Positions 52,262 to 62,800 of a DNA stretch of 64,000 bases are shown piece by piece (positions within the stretch are counted from its first letter, which is position 1; each line of letters begins with the position of its first letter). Location of the stretch: positions 806,001 through 870,000 of the forward strand of contig WOUZ01000001.1 of the NCBI GenBank assembly GCA_009773165.1, read 5' to 3'. A program made the position numbers and the translations under genes. This stretch comes from Bacteroidota bacterium. Lineage in GTDB: Bacteria > Bacteroidota > Bacteroidia > Bacteroidales > F082. The notes below the pieces were generated by a model, which ran no database searches, was not told the origin of the DNA, and saw only the letters and a program-made list of their open reading frames with translations.

Positions 52262-53554
52262 TTATTGAATCATGAGTTTTTGAAGTTGTATGTTACCATC
52301 AACTGTCAGGATTCTGAGTGTATAAACACCTTGTTTCATATTTTCGGTGTTCAGGGTAGCCTTTGTTGAACGCACTACCAACTTTCCATTCACATCGTAA
52401 ACCTCAACACTGGCGATATCTTTACTGAAGTTTACAGGATTGCCTGAAACAACAGGGTTTGGATAGACAGCCACTTTCTCATTAGCCGTAATTTCAGTAT
52501 TACTGAGCGGGTCGCCTGAATAGAAATAGATATTATCCAGGAAAATGGTATGTGATCCATTGCCGCCAGCGAATTTGAACTGGATGACATCGGCCAGATT
52601 AACTCCTGAAAAGGCTGTGAGAGGAATATGATAGCTCACCCACTGTCCGGCTGTGATTGGCAATGCGTATGCTGTTTCAACAGGTCCGGTGCTGATGCAG
52701 AAAACATTGACGCTGGTTGCGTTTGCAGTCCACATATCGAGGTGCAGTGCTTCCATGCCGGTAACATTGAGCGGACTGGCAAACTGTGTTCCCTGGTAGT
52801 TAAAGTTGGCATATTTCATTGCTTCGTTGCCTTCGATGGTCACGAAGGTAACAGCTGTTGTCTGTCCCCAGTTAGGATTGAATTCTGTACCCTGAATTTG
52901 TGGGTAGGCATGACTATATACCGACATCACATCTTCAGGATTGCGAACCGGGGGAGCTGGTGCAGCCACAGTTGGTTCGTTACCCGGGCCGGTGGTTGAG
53001 TTAAAGGTCACATTGTCAAAATAAACCACATTGTTCTGGGTGCGACCACCAAGGTTAAAATCGGGGAAGATGATAAGCTGATCCAACTGGCCTTCACTTG
53101 CCGGAGGATTCACAAAATCCGAAAAATTGAATGTAAGCTCTTCCCATTGGTTCACAAGGGTGTTGGCAACCTTTTTTTCGCCCTGTGACCAACCTGTTGG
53201 TGAAGCAAACTTGATTCCTACATCGCTTATAACGGATTTCCATACCATTATTTTGATGCTGGAGTTTGTTGCATTAAGTACAAATCCACCCAGATCAGCA
53301 CCATGCGCCGATTCGCATCCTGCCCATGGCTGGCCCGTCTGAAGCGCGGTAAATTTGGCTACTGTTGCTGAACTATTGATTCCGGTAGGATCGGGATTGG
53401 CGATGATCTCGACCGGCGGATTGGCATCATTTTCGAAAACTGTCCAGGTCCAGGCAGCACCGTTTCCGCCCGGCTCGAAGTTGACAGGGGCGTTTTGTGC
53501 CCAACTTACCGATGCGATAAGCAGTGTAATAAATAAGATCGTAACATTTTTCAT
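52262..53554 (-). CDS. T9SS-exported carbohydrate-binding-like protein of the glucan locus
   Basis: 430 residues. Signal peptide ending SWAQ; two beta-sandwich domains of carbohydrate-binding type (VNFEPGGNGAAWTWTVF to VVYFDNVTFN, and EALHLDMWTANATSVNVFCISTGPVETAYALP to HTIFLDNIYFYSG), then a T9SS tail (VAVYPNPVVSG to LQKLMIQ). The domains lack catalytic pairs. Similar genes sit beside GH16 laminarinases, so it is likely a surface glycan binder for beta-1,3-glucan. It is the last gene of the glucan operon. Confidence 0.87.
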   Translation of the reverse strand: MKNVTILFITLLIASVSWAQNAPVNFEPGGNGAAWTWTVFENDANPPVEIIANPDPTGINSSATVAKFTALQTGQPWAGCESAHGADLGGFVLNATNSSIKIMVWKSVISDVGIKFASPTGWSQGEKKVANTLVNQWEELTFNFSDFVNPPASEGQLDQLIIFPDFNLGGRTQNNVVYFDNVTFNSTTGPGNEPTVAAPAPPVRNPEDVMSVYSHAYPQIQGTEFNPNWGQTTAVTFVTIEGNEAMKYANFNYQGTQFASPLNVTGMEALHLDMWTANATSVNVFCISTGPVETAYALPITAGQWVSYHIPLTAFSGVNLADVIQFKFAGGNGSHTIFLDNIYFYSGDPLSNTEITANEKVAVYPNPVVSGNPVNFSKDIASVEVYDVNGKLVVRSTKATLNTENMKQGVYTLRILTVDGNIQLQKLMIQ

Positions 53555-53625
53555 GATGATTGAGATTAATTTGTTAATGATTAAAGAGTTGGTCTGATTG
53601 GTATTAAAAAGACCATAAGAATAGT

Positions 53626-54564
53626 TTATTTTGATTTGTAAGTTTTTACAGCCATTTTTGGTGTTCGGTCAATCTTGAATAATCCCCAGTGTTTTTCCGG
53701 TTCGAATGGTTCTGGTGACCCTTTCCAGTATTCGTCGAATGCCTCGAAGAAAAAGGTCAGCACATGCTCTTTCCCGGACCACTCCATCAGATTATCGAAA
53801 TAGGTTTTCTGATAGTCCTCGTTTACATTTTCCGGATTGATACCTCTGCCATTCGAATTGGTAGCCCAGCCGGCTTCGGTTATTACCACTGGCTTATCGG
53901 GAAATTTCTTTGCCACGGCTTCGTAGTTCTCTCTGGTGTAATCGAGCGATTCGGAGATATGTTTGTATTCCCATACAGGATAGGTATGGATGGAAATGAA
54001 ATCCACTTCTTTAGCCAGCTTCTCCAGTTTAAAGAGCCAGGGAAGGTAGTTTTCACAAAACGTAACAGGTTGTTTCGCATGAAATTTGACCTTCTTTACA
54101 TACTCCACAACTTTGTTTTCGGGTACATAATGGTCGGTCCATTCCACACATGCTTCATTACCAACAGAAAGGGCAAAAATGATGTCAGGATATTGATTGG
54201 CCATTTCGATCAGTTTTTCAATCCTGACGCTGTTTTCTGTCTTATTTTTTTCTAGCTGTTCTTCCGAATAGACCCCACCGTTCCATGGGCAGTTGAAGTT
54301 GTTCATTTCGGCTGTGATATAAGCACCGAGCATAACCTTAAAATCCAGCTTTTCATTTTGGATGACTTCGAAAACTGTCTGTGCATGCAGGTCACAATCA
54401 AAAAGCCGCAGGTATTTCCAGTGTCCTTTGAGTAGTAAAAGGTCTTCTTTGATTTCAGTATAAGAAGGATACACTCCGCCGGGATTCTGACCTTCGCGAA
54501 AGCCTGAATAGCAGATGGCACGTCCTGTGCTGATGTTCAACTTTTTAAAGATATCCATTGCCAT
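53626..54564 (-). CDS. Cytoplasmic GH17-like glucan enzyme (copy 2)
   Basis: 312 residues, no signal peptide; a second Met is two codons in. It has the (beta/alpha)8 fold of GH17-like enzymes: the acid Glu in FALSVGNEACVEW and the nucleophile Glu in VVITEAGWATNSNGRG; RAICYSGFREGQNPGG at the start and KHWGLFKIDRTPK at the end. Related proteins are beta-1,3-glucanases or glucanosyltransferases. Its start overlaps the end of the neighbouring GH17-like gene by 20 bases, a sign of coupled translation. Its cytoplasmic placement suggests action on imported oligosaccharides. Confidence 0.88.
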   Translation of the reverse strand: MAMDIFKKLNISTGRAICYSGFREGQNPGGVYPSYTEIKEDLLLLKGHWKYLRLFDCDLHAQTVFEVIQNEKLDFKVMLGAYITAEMNNFNCPWNGGVYSEEQLEKNKTENSVRIEKLIEMANQYPDIIFALSVGNEACVEWTDHYVPENKVVEYVKKVKFHAKQPVTFCENYLPWLFKLEKLAKEVDFISIHTYPVWEYKHISESLDYTRENYEAVAKKFPDKPVVITEAGWATNSNGRGINPENVNEDYQKTYFDNLMEWSGKEHVLTFFFEAFDEYWKGSPEPFEPEKHWGLFKIDRTPKMAVKTYKSK

Positions 54565-55465
54565 ATTTCAGTTTCTCCTTGCTGTCCCACAACCCCCAAT
54601 AAGCGCCAACCTCGCCTTCCGCACCAACTTTCCATGCTTCATCGAAAGAAGAAAAATAGAACACTTCGATGCCTTCATCCAAGGCCCATAACTGAGTATT
54701 GATAAAATATTTTAAGGCGTTAAGGTAAGAAGGTGAAGCCTTTCCCAGCCTTTCTCCCTTACTCGGCCAACCGGTTTCAGTGATAATCACGCGCTTACCC
54801 GAAGCAACCGACGCTGCCTGCTGATACATCATTTGCATGTGAATCAATGAATAATCAAATTCTGTTCCTTCCCAGAAAGGGTAACAATTGGAAAGGATCA
54901 CATCGCAGACCTCGGTGATAGCGGGACGTTTTGCAAATTCATAGTAGGCATCCACATAGCCAACAGGAATGTCGGGAATAGCAGTCTTCACCATTCTTAT
55001 TTGCTCAATCAGCTGTGATTCAGTAAGATCTTTGCGGTAGAGCACTTCGTTTCCCACAGCAGCTATATCCACATAGCCTTCTTTGGCAAGTTGAATGAGG
55101 CCCTCAATCTCTTCCTTGTTTTTATCTTCTTCTTTGCCTATCCAGGCTCCCACAAGGGTTTTCAAGCCCATCTCTTTTGCGATTTTGGGAATCAGCTCGT
55201 TTCCCTCGATACATGAGAACGACCTTACCCATCCGGTATATTTTTTCAGGATATTCATCCTTCGTCTGATCTGTGCTTCGGGAATGATATCGCCGGGTTT
55301 CTGTCCTTCTTCATAAAGGCTGAAGCAGATGCCGTGAATGCCACCATACAGGATTTCCAAAAAAAGACTTTCGATGTCTTTTTCTGACTTTCCTTCCAGA
55401 AACTGTTCTTTGAGCACGCTTCCGGCATGCTTAAAACTAAGATAATTCTCAATTCTGAACGACAT
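54545..55465 (-). CDS. Cytoplasmic GH17-like glucan enzyme (copy 1)
   Basis: 306 residues, no signal peptide. Acid Glu in DIAAVGNEVLYRKD and nucleophile Glu in VIITETGWPSKGERLG; GGIHGICFSLYEEGQKPGDIIPEAQIRRRM at the start, FYFSSFDEAWKVGAEGEVGAYWGLWD at the end. It differs clearly from the overlapping 53626-54564 copy, so the pair is not a recent duplication; they may cut different linkages or act together. It follows the MFS transporter gene by 51 bases. Confidence 0.88.
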   Translation of the reverse strand: MSFRIENYLSFKHAGSVLKEQFLEGKSEKDIESLFLEILYGGIHGICFSLYEEGQKPGDIIPEAQIRRRMNILKKYTGWVRSFSCIEGNELIPKIAKEMGLKTLVGAWIGKEEDKNKEEIEGLIQLAKEGYVDIAAVGNEVLYRKDLTESQLIEQIRMVKTAIPDIPVGYVDAYYEFAKRPAITEVCDVILSNCYPFWEGTEFDYSLIHMQMMYQQAASVASGKRVIITETGWPSKGERLGKASPSYLNALKYFINTQLWALDEGIEVFYFSSFDEAWKVGAEGEVGAYWGLWDSKEKLKYGNGYL

Positions 55466-55516
55466 AATTTTAATTTCTATAGTATTGTTAATAATTGAAT
55501 CACAAAGGAATAGACC

Positions 55517-56950
55517 CTATTTTAGTTCACCCCTTCTTAGCACAAGCTCATCCTTTATTTCTTTTGCTTTGGCCTCGGTAAGGTCGTACTTCCACATGAC
55601 AAGTATGGCGAGTCCGGCGGTAAATGCAGGTATGAGAATATCGGCCAGCCTTAGACGCACGATTGTTTCGGCCGACTGTAGCGCAGAATTTTGATCGAAA
55701 CCAACCATTTTGAGTACAAGACCACCAAGTACCAGAGCCAGACCTTGTCCAAGTTTTACCATCCACCAGTAGATAGCACCAAAGGTTGCTTCTTTTCTGG
55801 GCATTCCGTTATTAAGTTCGTCGAGGTCACACACATCAGCTGTCATGCTCATCATGAGTGTAAACAAACCACCTATACCAAAAACCATTAATGGAACCGG
55901 CATAAACAGCATCCAAGGGTTGTCGGGATTAAATCCCCACCACTTTAAGCCATAGCCTATCATAGATAAAGCAGTGGAAATTATGAATGCTTTGCGTTTA
56001 CCCAGTTTGTTCGACATCCAGGTTACGGTGGGAATGATTACAAAAGCTGTTGACATTGCGCTTATGGTTGAAAACCATGCAGGCCAGGTGCCGGCAGCAG
56101 CATAATCACCCTGAAACATATAAAAAACAATGATGAAATAGCTGAACGAAGCTACCATCTGAAATCCATTAAATACCAGAAAGGTAGCTGCACAAAGCCT
56201 TACGAATGTCATATTTTTGAAGATGAGCACCATGTTATGCATCAAACTCTTAAAGTTTTTTGCAATGCTTCTAATGGTAAGTTCATCACGATTGGTGAGG
56301 TTGGTCTGATCGATTTCTTTGCACATCAAAGCAGGCATGATACCCAATATCATACAGATAATACCAACAATGATCGAAAGCTGACGCACTCCAATAGCCT
56401 GCGTTTCAAAAATGTTGGGGTTGGCGATGATCACCCAGAACCATGGCACGATCATCCATGCGATCTGGCCTATTGTCTGCGAAAATCCCATCAGACGCGT
56501 ACGTTCTTTATAATCGAAGGTCATTTCATAACCCAGTCCGATCAATGGAGTTGAAAACATGGTGTTGCCAATGAGGTAAACCATCGAAAAAATCAAAAAG
56601 TACCAAAAGTTGTACATCTGCGTATTTTCAGGGTTGAGTTGCCAAAGCACGGCAAACAAAACACCACTCAGTATAGCTCCAATGAAGATATATGGCTTTC
56701 TTCGCCCAAATCTTGAGTTGGTGTTATCTGAGATATAACCCATGATAGGGTCGGTTAAAGCATCGAAGAAGCGGGGTAACCCTCCCAGCAGACCAGCCAG
56801 AAAGGGATCCATCCCAAAGGCTGTAAGCAGGAAAAATGAAAAAACGCCGAGCGAACCCGGTAATAAATTGTTGACCAAATGGCCTGCTCCAAAAGCTGCT
56901 TTCTGCAACATTGGAACTCTGTCTCTCGAAGCTGTCGTAACTGTTGTCAT
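55517..56950 (-). CDS. MFS sugar:cation symporter (GPH family)
   Basis: 477 residues with 12 membrane segments. GPH family signatures: KAAFGAGHLVNNLLPG, LGGLPRFFDALTDPIMGYISDNTNSRFGRRKPYIFIGAI, and the central SYFIIVFYMFQGD; ADVCDLDELNNGMPRKEATFGAIYWWMVKLGQGLALVLGG near the end. Members move oligosaccharides with Na+ or H+. In this locus it should carry laminari-oligosaccharides from periplasm to cytoplasm, where the phosphorylase and GH17-like enzymes act. It is 26 bases after GH30. Confidence 0.92.
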   Translation of the reverse strand: MTTVTTASRDRVPMLQKAAFGAGHLVNNLLPGSLGVFSFFLLTAFGMDPFLAGLLGGLPRFFDALTDPIMGYISDNTNSRFGRRKPYIFIGAILSGVLFAVLWQLNPENTQMYNFWYFLIFSMVYLIGNTMFSTPLIGLGYEMTFDYKERTRLMGFSQTIGQIAWMIVPWFWVIIANPNIFETQAIGVRQLSIIVGIICMILGIMPALMCKEIDQTNLTNRDELTIRSIAKNFKSLMHNMVLIFKNMTFVRLCAATFLVFNGFQMVASFSYFIIVFYMFQGDYAAAGTWPAWFSTISAMSTAFVIIPTVTWMSNKLGKRKAFIISTALSMIGYGLKWWGFNPDNPWMLFMPVPLMVFGIGGLFTLMMSMTADVCDLDELNNGMPRKEATFGAIYWWMVKLGQGLALVLGGLVLKMVGFDQNSALQSAETIVRLRLADILIPAFTAGLAILVMWKYDLTEAKAKEIKDELVLRRGELK

Positions 56951-56976
56951 TACTTTTGATTTTGATGTAACATGTA

Positions 56977-58488
56977 TTAAAATTCATTTTGTTTCTGTGC
57001 CGGTATAGTGATTGTCTGAATAGCTTTACCACTGATAACCAGATCCCTGGTAGAGCCATTTAATGAAAGTTGAATACCAATTGGTTGTTCTTCAGGATTA
57101 AAAACGACAACAGCGAGGCTTCCATCAGGGTTTTTCACTGCTGTCGCCATCAGGGTTTCGTGCGAAAACGAAAAGCCGATCCTTACTGCGCCGGGCCTGA
57201 TAAACCTGCTGAAATGCGAAAGGGTGTAATACAAAGGTGTAAAATACACTTCATCTTTGTCAGGATCAGCAATAACGGGTGCAATGCACCAGTTTTTGGC
57301 CCAATTAGGGCCACCCTGCCGGTCAAGCACCATATTCCAGTCGATCCAACCATCGACCCAATTATTCAGGCAACCAATGATATCACGGGCATATCTGTAT
57401 ACAGGAACATACTTGGGATGCAGGTATTTTTGGGAATCGGGAGCCCAATCCCAGCCCCAGTCCTTTGCCTCTTCCGACCAATACCATGCATCGTCCTGCC
57501 AGCGGGGTACTTGTGCATCGATACAAGCTTCGGTGTTGATCAGATGTTTTCCGGGTGCTTTATTCCTTGCATACTGCAGTGATTCAGGGAAGTAATCATA
57601 CGTACTTGCATACCAGTGCATGGCTGTGCCGTCGTAATATTCAGCAGCTTCTTCGTCGCCAAACATAACATCAACCCATTTTTGGAGCTCTTCGCCACGG
57701 TTTTGATCGAAGCCCAGAATTTTAACTTCATGCCCATTTCTGCGTAAAAGCGGGCCCAGGTGGTGTTTCACAAAGTGGGTCATCTCCTCCGGACTAAAGT
57801 GCATACTTTCCCAGTTACTGTCGTTTCCAAGTGGTTCGTTTTCAACAGTAAAACCCCATATTTTAATACCTTCTGCTTCATAAGCAGCGAGGTATTTTGA
57901 GAAGAAGAGGGCCCAGGTATCGTAATAGTCAGGTAATAGCTTTCCTCCGCGCCAGTCTTTGTTGTCTTTCATCCAGGGCGGGGCTGTCCATGGAGAAGCA
58001 ATGATTTTGAAACCGTCCTTTGAGACAGCCATGGCTTCCTTTATCAAAGGAATGATATCGTCGCGGTCTTCATCAATGGTGAAATGTTCCAGGTTGAGGT
58101 CACCTTCTACAGGAGCAAAAGAGTAGTTACCCAGGGAGAAGTCGCTGGAATTCATATGTGTGCGGGTGAGCGAATACTTTGCTCCTGTTTCTCCGAAATA
58201 AGCTTCGATGATTTTTTCACGGTTTTCCTTCCCTAAACGATTCAGTAAACTGGCAGTTGCCTCGGTAAAAGAGCCCCCAAAACCAGTGATAGCTTGAAAC
58301 TGTTCATCAGGCAAAATCTCCAGGGCTACTTTATTATCAGCAGATGGCCAGGCTGTCAGTTTTGTAAGTTTGTTGCCACTTGCAGAAGTTTCAAAAACTT
58401 CCACCTGCAATTCATTGGGTTTGTTACAAGCTCCCATCATCAGCATTATTGGTATTAGTGCCATTGGTATCAGATTTCTGTGATTCAT
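56977..58488 (-). CDS. GH30 glucanase lipoprotein
   Basis: 503 residues. Lipobox MMGACNK after a short hydrophobic signal. GH30 fold with ITGFGGSFTEATASLLNRLG, WTAPPWMKDNKDWRGGKL, the acid Glu in GFTVENEPLGNDSNWESMHFSPEEMTHFV and the nucleophile Glu in HLINTEACID; a C-terminal beta-sandwich ends the chain (FIRPGAVRIGFSFSHETL). Close relatives are beta-1,6-glucanases or glucosylceramidases. In a laminarin locus it would remove beta-1,6 branches outside the inner membrane. The gene sits 10 bases after the GH17-like lipoprotein gene. Confidence 0.92.
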   Translation of the reverse strand: MNHRNLIPMALIPIMLMMGACNKPNELQVEVFETSASGNKLTKLTAWPSADNKVALEILPDEQFQAITGFGGSFTEATASLLNRLGKENREKIIEAYFGETGAKYSLTRTHMNSSDFSLGNYSFAPVEGDLNLEHFTIDEDRDDIIPLIKEAMAVSKDGFKIIASPWTAPPWMKDNKDWRGGKLLPDYYDTWALFFSKYLAAYEAEGIKIWGFTVENEPLGNDSNWESMHFSPEEMTHFVKHHLGPLLRRNGHEVKILGFDQNRGEELQKWVDVMFGDEEAAEYYDGTAMHWYASTYDYFPESLQYARNKAPGKHLINTEACIDAQVPRWQDDAWYWSEEAKDWGWDWAPDSQKYLHPKYVPVYRYARDIIGCLNNWVDGWIDWNMVLDRQGGPNWAKNWCIAPVIADPDKDEVYFTPLYYTLSHFSRFIRPGAVRIGFSFSHETLMATAVKNPDGSLAVVVFNPEEQPIGIQLSLNGSTRDLVISGKAIQTITIPAQKQNEF

Positions 58489-58498
58489 GATGCCGGGT

Positions 58499-59806
58499 CT
58501 AATGGTTAATCACTTGTTGGACTTCACTTCTTAAGGGCGGGGCTTTGACATTTAGCATGAGTGCACCGTGATCACCATCAAGGGTTTTAGTCAACGGTTT
58601 ACCATCTCTTGTCAGGTTTTCAAATGTCCCGGCATCTGCCATTTCCCACAAAGCATACTTCAGTTTTCCCTGAAGGTTGATTAACCCAAAATGATTTTCA
58701 GAGCCATTTGGATTGGCAGCATCCTTCCAGCGTTCATCGAAAGCTTCAAAATAGAAACAGCTGATGCCCGCCTGATTGGTCCATTCCCTTGTCAGATGAT
58801 AATAAATCCCTGATTTGTATTCGTCAACAGCTTTTGATCCTTCAGGTCCATAAAAGCCGTCGGAAAAGGATGACCAGCCGGTTTCACCGATGTGTACCGG
58901 TTTGTTGGCGTCGATTTTTTTTACATAAGCGCGGACACTTTCAAATTGCGACCTGGCATAATCGCGTGCCCTAAGCATGGCTGCATCAATTTTTAGAGAA
59001 TCACTCAATATGCTGTCAGTTTCCGGCACAAACCAGAAATCAGGATTGTAATGCGTATCGTGCATGGGATAGGTATGAACTGATACATAATCAACAGCTT
59101 GAATTAGCCGGTTAAGGTCTTCTTTATGATACTCAGTACTGCCACCGCCCCAGGAAGCAAAATTATCGGAACTGGTAATCCATAATGTCTGTGGTAAAGC
59201 GCCTTCTTGTTTCAGTTTCTGAAGATGGTTAACCCATTTGAGGATGATAGCCGGATCAACGTAATAATTCCATGCCCAGTGCACCATGGCCTCGTTGCCA
59301 ACAGCAATGATCTTCACAATTTCTGGATATTCCTGTGCCAATTTCACTGCACGTTCGATCTCAGCACTGTTGGCTTCACTTTCTATGTTACGAATACGTT
59401 CGGGCAAGTCGGTCCATGCGTTTTTGCAATCAATCCACGCTCCCAGCATGACATACATCTCGAAGGATGGATCATCCTGTTTCAGCTCACGAATAGCTTT
59501 CAATAAAGTGGCGGCTTCGTCGTAAAACACATTATAGGTGCGCAATATGTTGATTCCCATTGCTGATAAGATTTTCATATCCTCTTTCACCTGATCCAGT
59601 GTGGGTTGCACATCGCGTGTGTTTTCGCGGTAACCTCCGTAACAGATAGCCTGATAGCTGGGATTGCCCAGTATTTCAGCGGCTGTCCGATCTTTGCTTT
59701 TGGGTTGTCCCGAACAGGATAACAGCAGCAAGCAGGCTATAAACAGCAGCAGCTGACTAATGTGATGATACTGAAGCTTTTTAAAGCCGTTTCTGATTTG
59801 TTTCAT
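58499..59806 (-). CDS. GH17-like lipoprotein
   Basis: 435 residues with a lipobox LLSCSG. The same (beta/alpha)8 family as the two cytoplasmic copies, longer by about 120: IVKIIAVGNEAMVHWAW (acid Glu), HIGETGWSSFSDG (nucleophile Glu), SCFYFEAFDERWKDAANPNGSENHFGLIN. Likely acts on beta-1,3-glucan chains in the periplasm or on the outer membrane. Its ATG overlaps the stop of the GH149 gene by 4 bases (ATGA), showing translational coupling. Confidence 0.9.
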   Translation of the reverse strand: MKQIRNGFKKLQYHHISQLLLFIACLLLLSCSGQPKSKDRTAAEILGNPSYQAICYGGYRENTRDVQPTLDQVKEDMKILSAMGINILRTYNVFYDEAATLLKAIRELKQDDPSFEMYVMLGAWIDCKNAWTDLPERIRNIESEANSAEIERAVKLAQEYPEIVKIIAVGNEAMVHWAWNYYVDPAIILKWVNHLQKLKQEGALPQTLWITSSDNFASWGGGSTEYHKEDLNRLIQAVDYVSVHTYPMHDTHYNPDFWFVPETDSILSDSLKIDAAMLRARDYARSQFESVRAYVKKIDANKPVHIGETGWSSFSDGFYGPEGSKAVDEYKSGIYYHLTREWTNQAGISCFYFEAFDERWKDAANPNGSENHFGLINLQGKLKYALWEMADAGTFENLTRDGKPLTKTLDGDHGALMLNVKAPPLRSEVQQVINH

Positions 59807-62800
59807 CGCAGGGTGTTTTGGTTTACATAAACTTCGATGCGGTCAATTGTTCCTTTGCGGCCAAATAGTTCATTGCTGACTGCTGTATCAGCCTGATGGT
59901 CGTCGAAATTTACCCAAGTGCCATCAGTAAAGCATACCGTCATTCCGTTTTTATCAGAAAGGGTATAGATTACCAGGCATTGACAGATAGTAAAAGCCAG
60001 CTGACCAGCCTCTAGTTTTTTCTGTCGTTCGTTGCCTTCAACAGTGTAATAGCTGAAACTTTGTCCTTCGGTAAGAAAAGCCTGTTTACGCAACAGGCAG
60101 GGATTAAATAACAACTGACCATTGGTGACAAAAACGCCCATTTCGCCATGATGTACAAGGATATCCTCTTTCACCTGTCCTGTCATACCCGGCTGTTGAG
60201 CGCCCCGGTGAAACGGAGTATGGGAATAAGGATCGGTTGGGAATGCTCCGTAAAGCGCGGGTGATTTATGAACACCAATACCCGCATCAATTTCGTAATA
60301 GTGTTCCAGCATTTTGCCTACAATACCTTCTTCGGCTTGTTCATCAATTGCTTTGAGGCAACATTCCTGAACGGCTAAATGTAGTTTTGAAACCATATGC
60401 CAATAGATGGATCCCAGCCCCTCGTAGGAATAGAAAGTCCCGGAACGACCTGTAAAGGCCTTGTGATTGAACACTTTCTCAAAAATGTCGAGCAGAATGG
60501 TTGTCTCATTTTTAACAAGTTCGCTATAACTATTGGGTAACCTGTTGATGGCATTTGCAAGATCGCGAACGTTTCTGAAATCGCCATTGAAATGATAGCC
60601 CCCCAGCACATCTTTTTCAACGACGGTACGATCCCCATTAGCCAGTAATAACTGCAATAGCTTTGATGAAGTTACCAACTCTGCAGGGATGTTGTTTTTT
60701 TGTAAAAATCCGGGTAATTCCATGTTAGGATAGAGGATATACGAAAATTGATCAGGCCGGAAGAGGCTGGAGTTCTTAAGTGCATTCATCACCTCAAGTG
60801 CCTCCATGCTGCTAAGGATTCCCGCACTCAGCACTGCCACCTGACCTTCGAGCATTTCGCTCAGATGACTTACCTCTGCGCTGTTTTCTTTTAGAGTTAT
60901 AAGGTTATAGGCATGAAAAAGTTTGTCGGGTCGTTGGTTAGCGCGGATAGAACGGGCAATGAAACTGATGCTTATCGATGTAAACTGTTTCAGTCCCTCA
61001 CGTGAGATGTCGCGTTTATTTCCACTAAAGCCATTCACATAAATCTGGTGCCTGTATGCAGAAGCGGCTTTTCCAAAACAATCGAGAAGGTATTTGCGAT
61101 CCTCATCGCTGATATCATCAGTATTCAATTGCTTGTTTTCGAGCATGGTATCACGTAAACTGTGATAAAAGTCAGCCAGTTCTTCCGATACCCTGAAATG
61201 TGATTCGCCGGGCTCATCTAGTAGCTGATCCAGAAATGTCAGAAAACGGTTCAGATAATTTAAAGTGACCATCGATACACCGTTTCCTACCAAGGCATTG
61301 TTGGCATCGTTCCATTCAGGCCGTTGCGTATTCATCCAGATGCCGGCCCCTGGGATAAAGTTTGAAAGTTTGGCCAATACGGTTGCCAGTATCTTCTCAA
61401 TAAAATTTACGTGATAAATTTTTTCGCCTGTTGTTGTAAGTAAAGCACCGTCAGCACCTTTCTTTTCGCGTTTTTTACGAATAGCCTCATCCCATTTGTG
61501 ATCAAAGCCAATAGTATCTTTTGGGTTTTTCAGGATGTCTTCGTAAGGCTTGATGATATAAGGCACAGCGGCATAAACGAATACATCTTTTCCAAACCAT
61601 TCCTGCAGACTGCCCGGCGCATAATGTTCGGCAATTTCGAGAAACTTCTGCAGGTAAATAATCTGGTGGTCGCCCCAGTAACCTATGTAGGACCAGGGAT
61701 TGTCAATTTCGATGGTTTCCCAGTCGAAACCACCTTTGGTCACCCGGTAAGGATTGTATCCATCGAAGGTGGTGGCATTCATAAATTTTAGAATCATCCC
61801 GCTGATGAAATCCGGATAGGAATGGGCGAGCGCTTCCCAGTTTTGAAACAGGTCGCGCCAGTTGCCTTCATAATCAAGGATTTTTGATCCATCAGTTTCA
61901 TTTTGGGTGTTGATTGAAAAATAGTTCCACGGGCGGCTGGGATCACCATGACGGCGGCTGAATTTCAACGGAAGGTATTCCAATCCCAGACGCATGAAAT
62001 CCACATCTTCGCATGAAAATAATAGTGTCTTCAGCGAGTTGAGCTGAAACACTTCGGGTAACTGATTTATTATGAGCTGGTTGTTGTTGACAACATCTTG
62101 ATTTGCCTTTCCTAAGTAAAGCAGGAAGTCCTGTTTTTCGATGAGGTAGTTATAATCAAAAGTGCCTCCGCGCATGATGTTGAACAGCACATTTGAAAAG
62201 TGGCGGGTATCATTTAATTGATCGGAAGTGCATTGCAACCCGTCAGCCCCTCCCACAAGTTTAATAAGGCATTCAGTACCATCGTCGATATCGTCCTGAA
62301 GGGTTTTTAAAAGCTCACTATTACCAATGATCTCATTACTCAAACGAATGATATCAGCTTGTGTCTGATTGACATTGGCAACGATCTCCCAGTTTTTTTC
62401 CGATTCAGCAGCCAGGCTCAGATCAGAAAATATGAAATAAGCTCCTTTTTCACCCTTCACATCTGCTTCTGGCTTTAACGGCTGCCCGTTTCTAAATGAT
62501 TTGAGTTGACGCGACGACAGCAGGTACTGCGGATTACCGATGCCTGTCGACCAGGCGATATTGGCTTTAAGCGCTTCGCTGGGTTCAGCCTTGTCAACGA
62601 TAATTGCACTCAGTGCATAGATGCCGATACCCGACCGGGTTTCGAGTTCGCTGCGTTTGTAGGCATCAACAAGGTTACTGGTTGTTGCCTGTAAATAACT
62701 TGGAACACCATAGGGCATGATATTCTGGATGCCATCAACCAAACTGATTTGATACGTATGGGTGCTCGTGTTAAGCAATGCAGCCTTTCTGATAAAACCA

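Noticed and set aside
52628-52999. 123-codon plus-strand ORF
   Set aside because: Opposite the T9SS glycan-binding gene; no supporting motif.
57070-57582. 170-codon plus-strand ORF opposite the GH30 gene
   Set aside because: It is the shadow of a GH30 gene with intact catalytic residues; Cys/Ile-rich composition and no domain.
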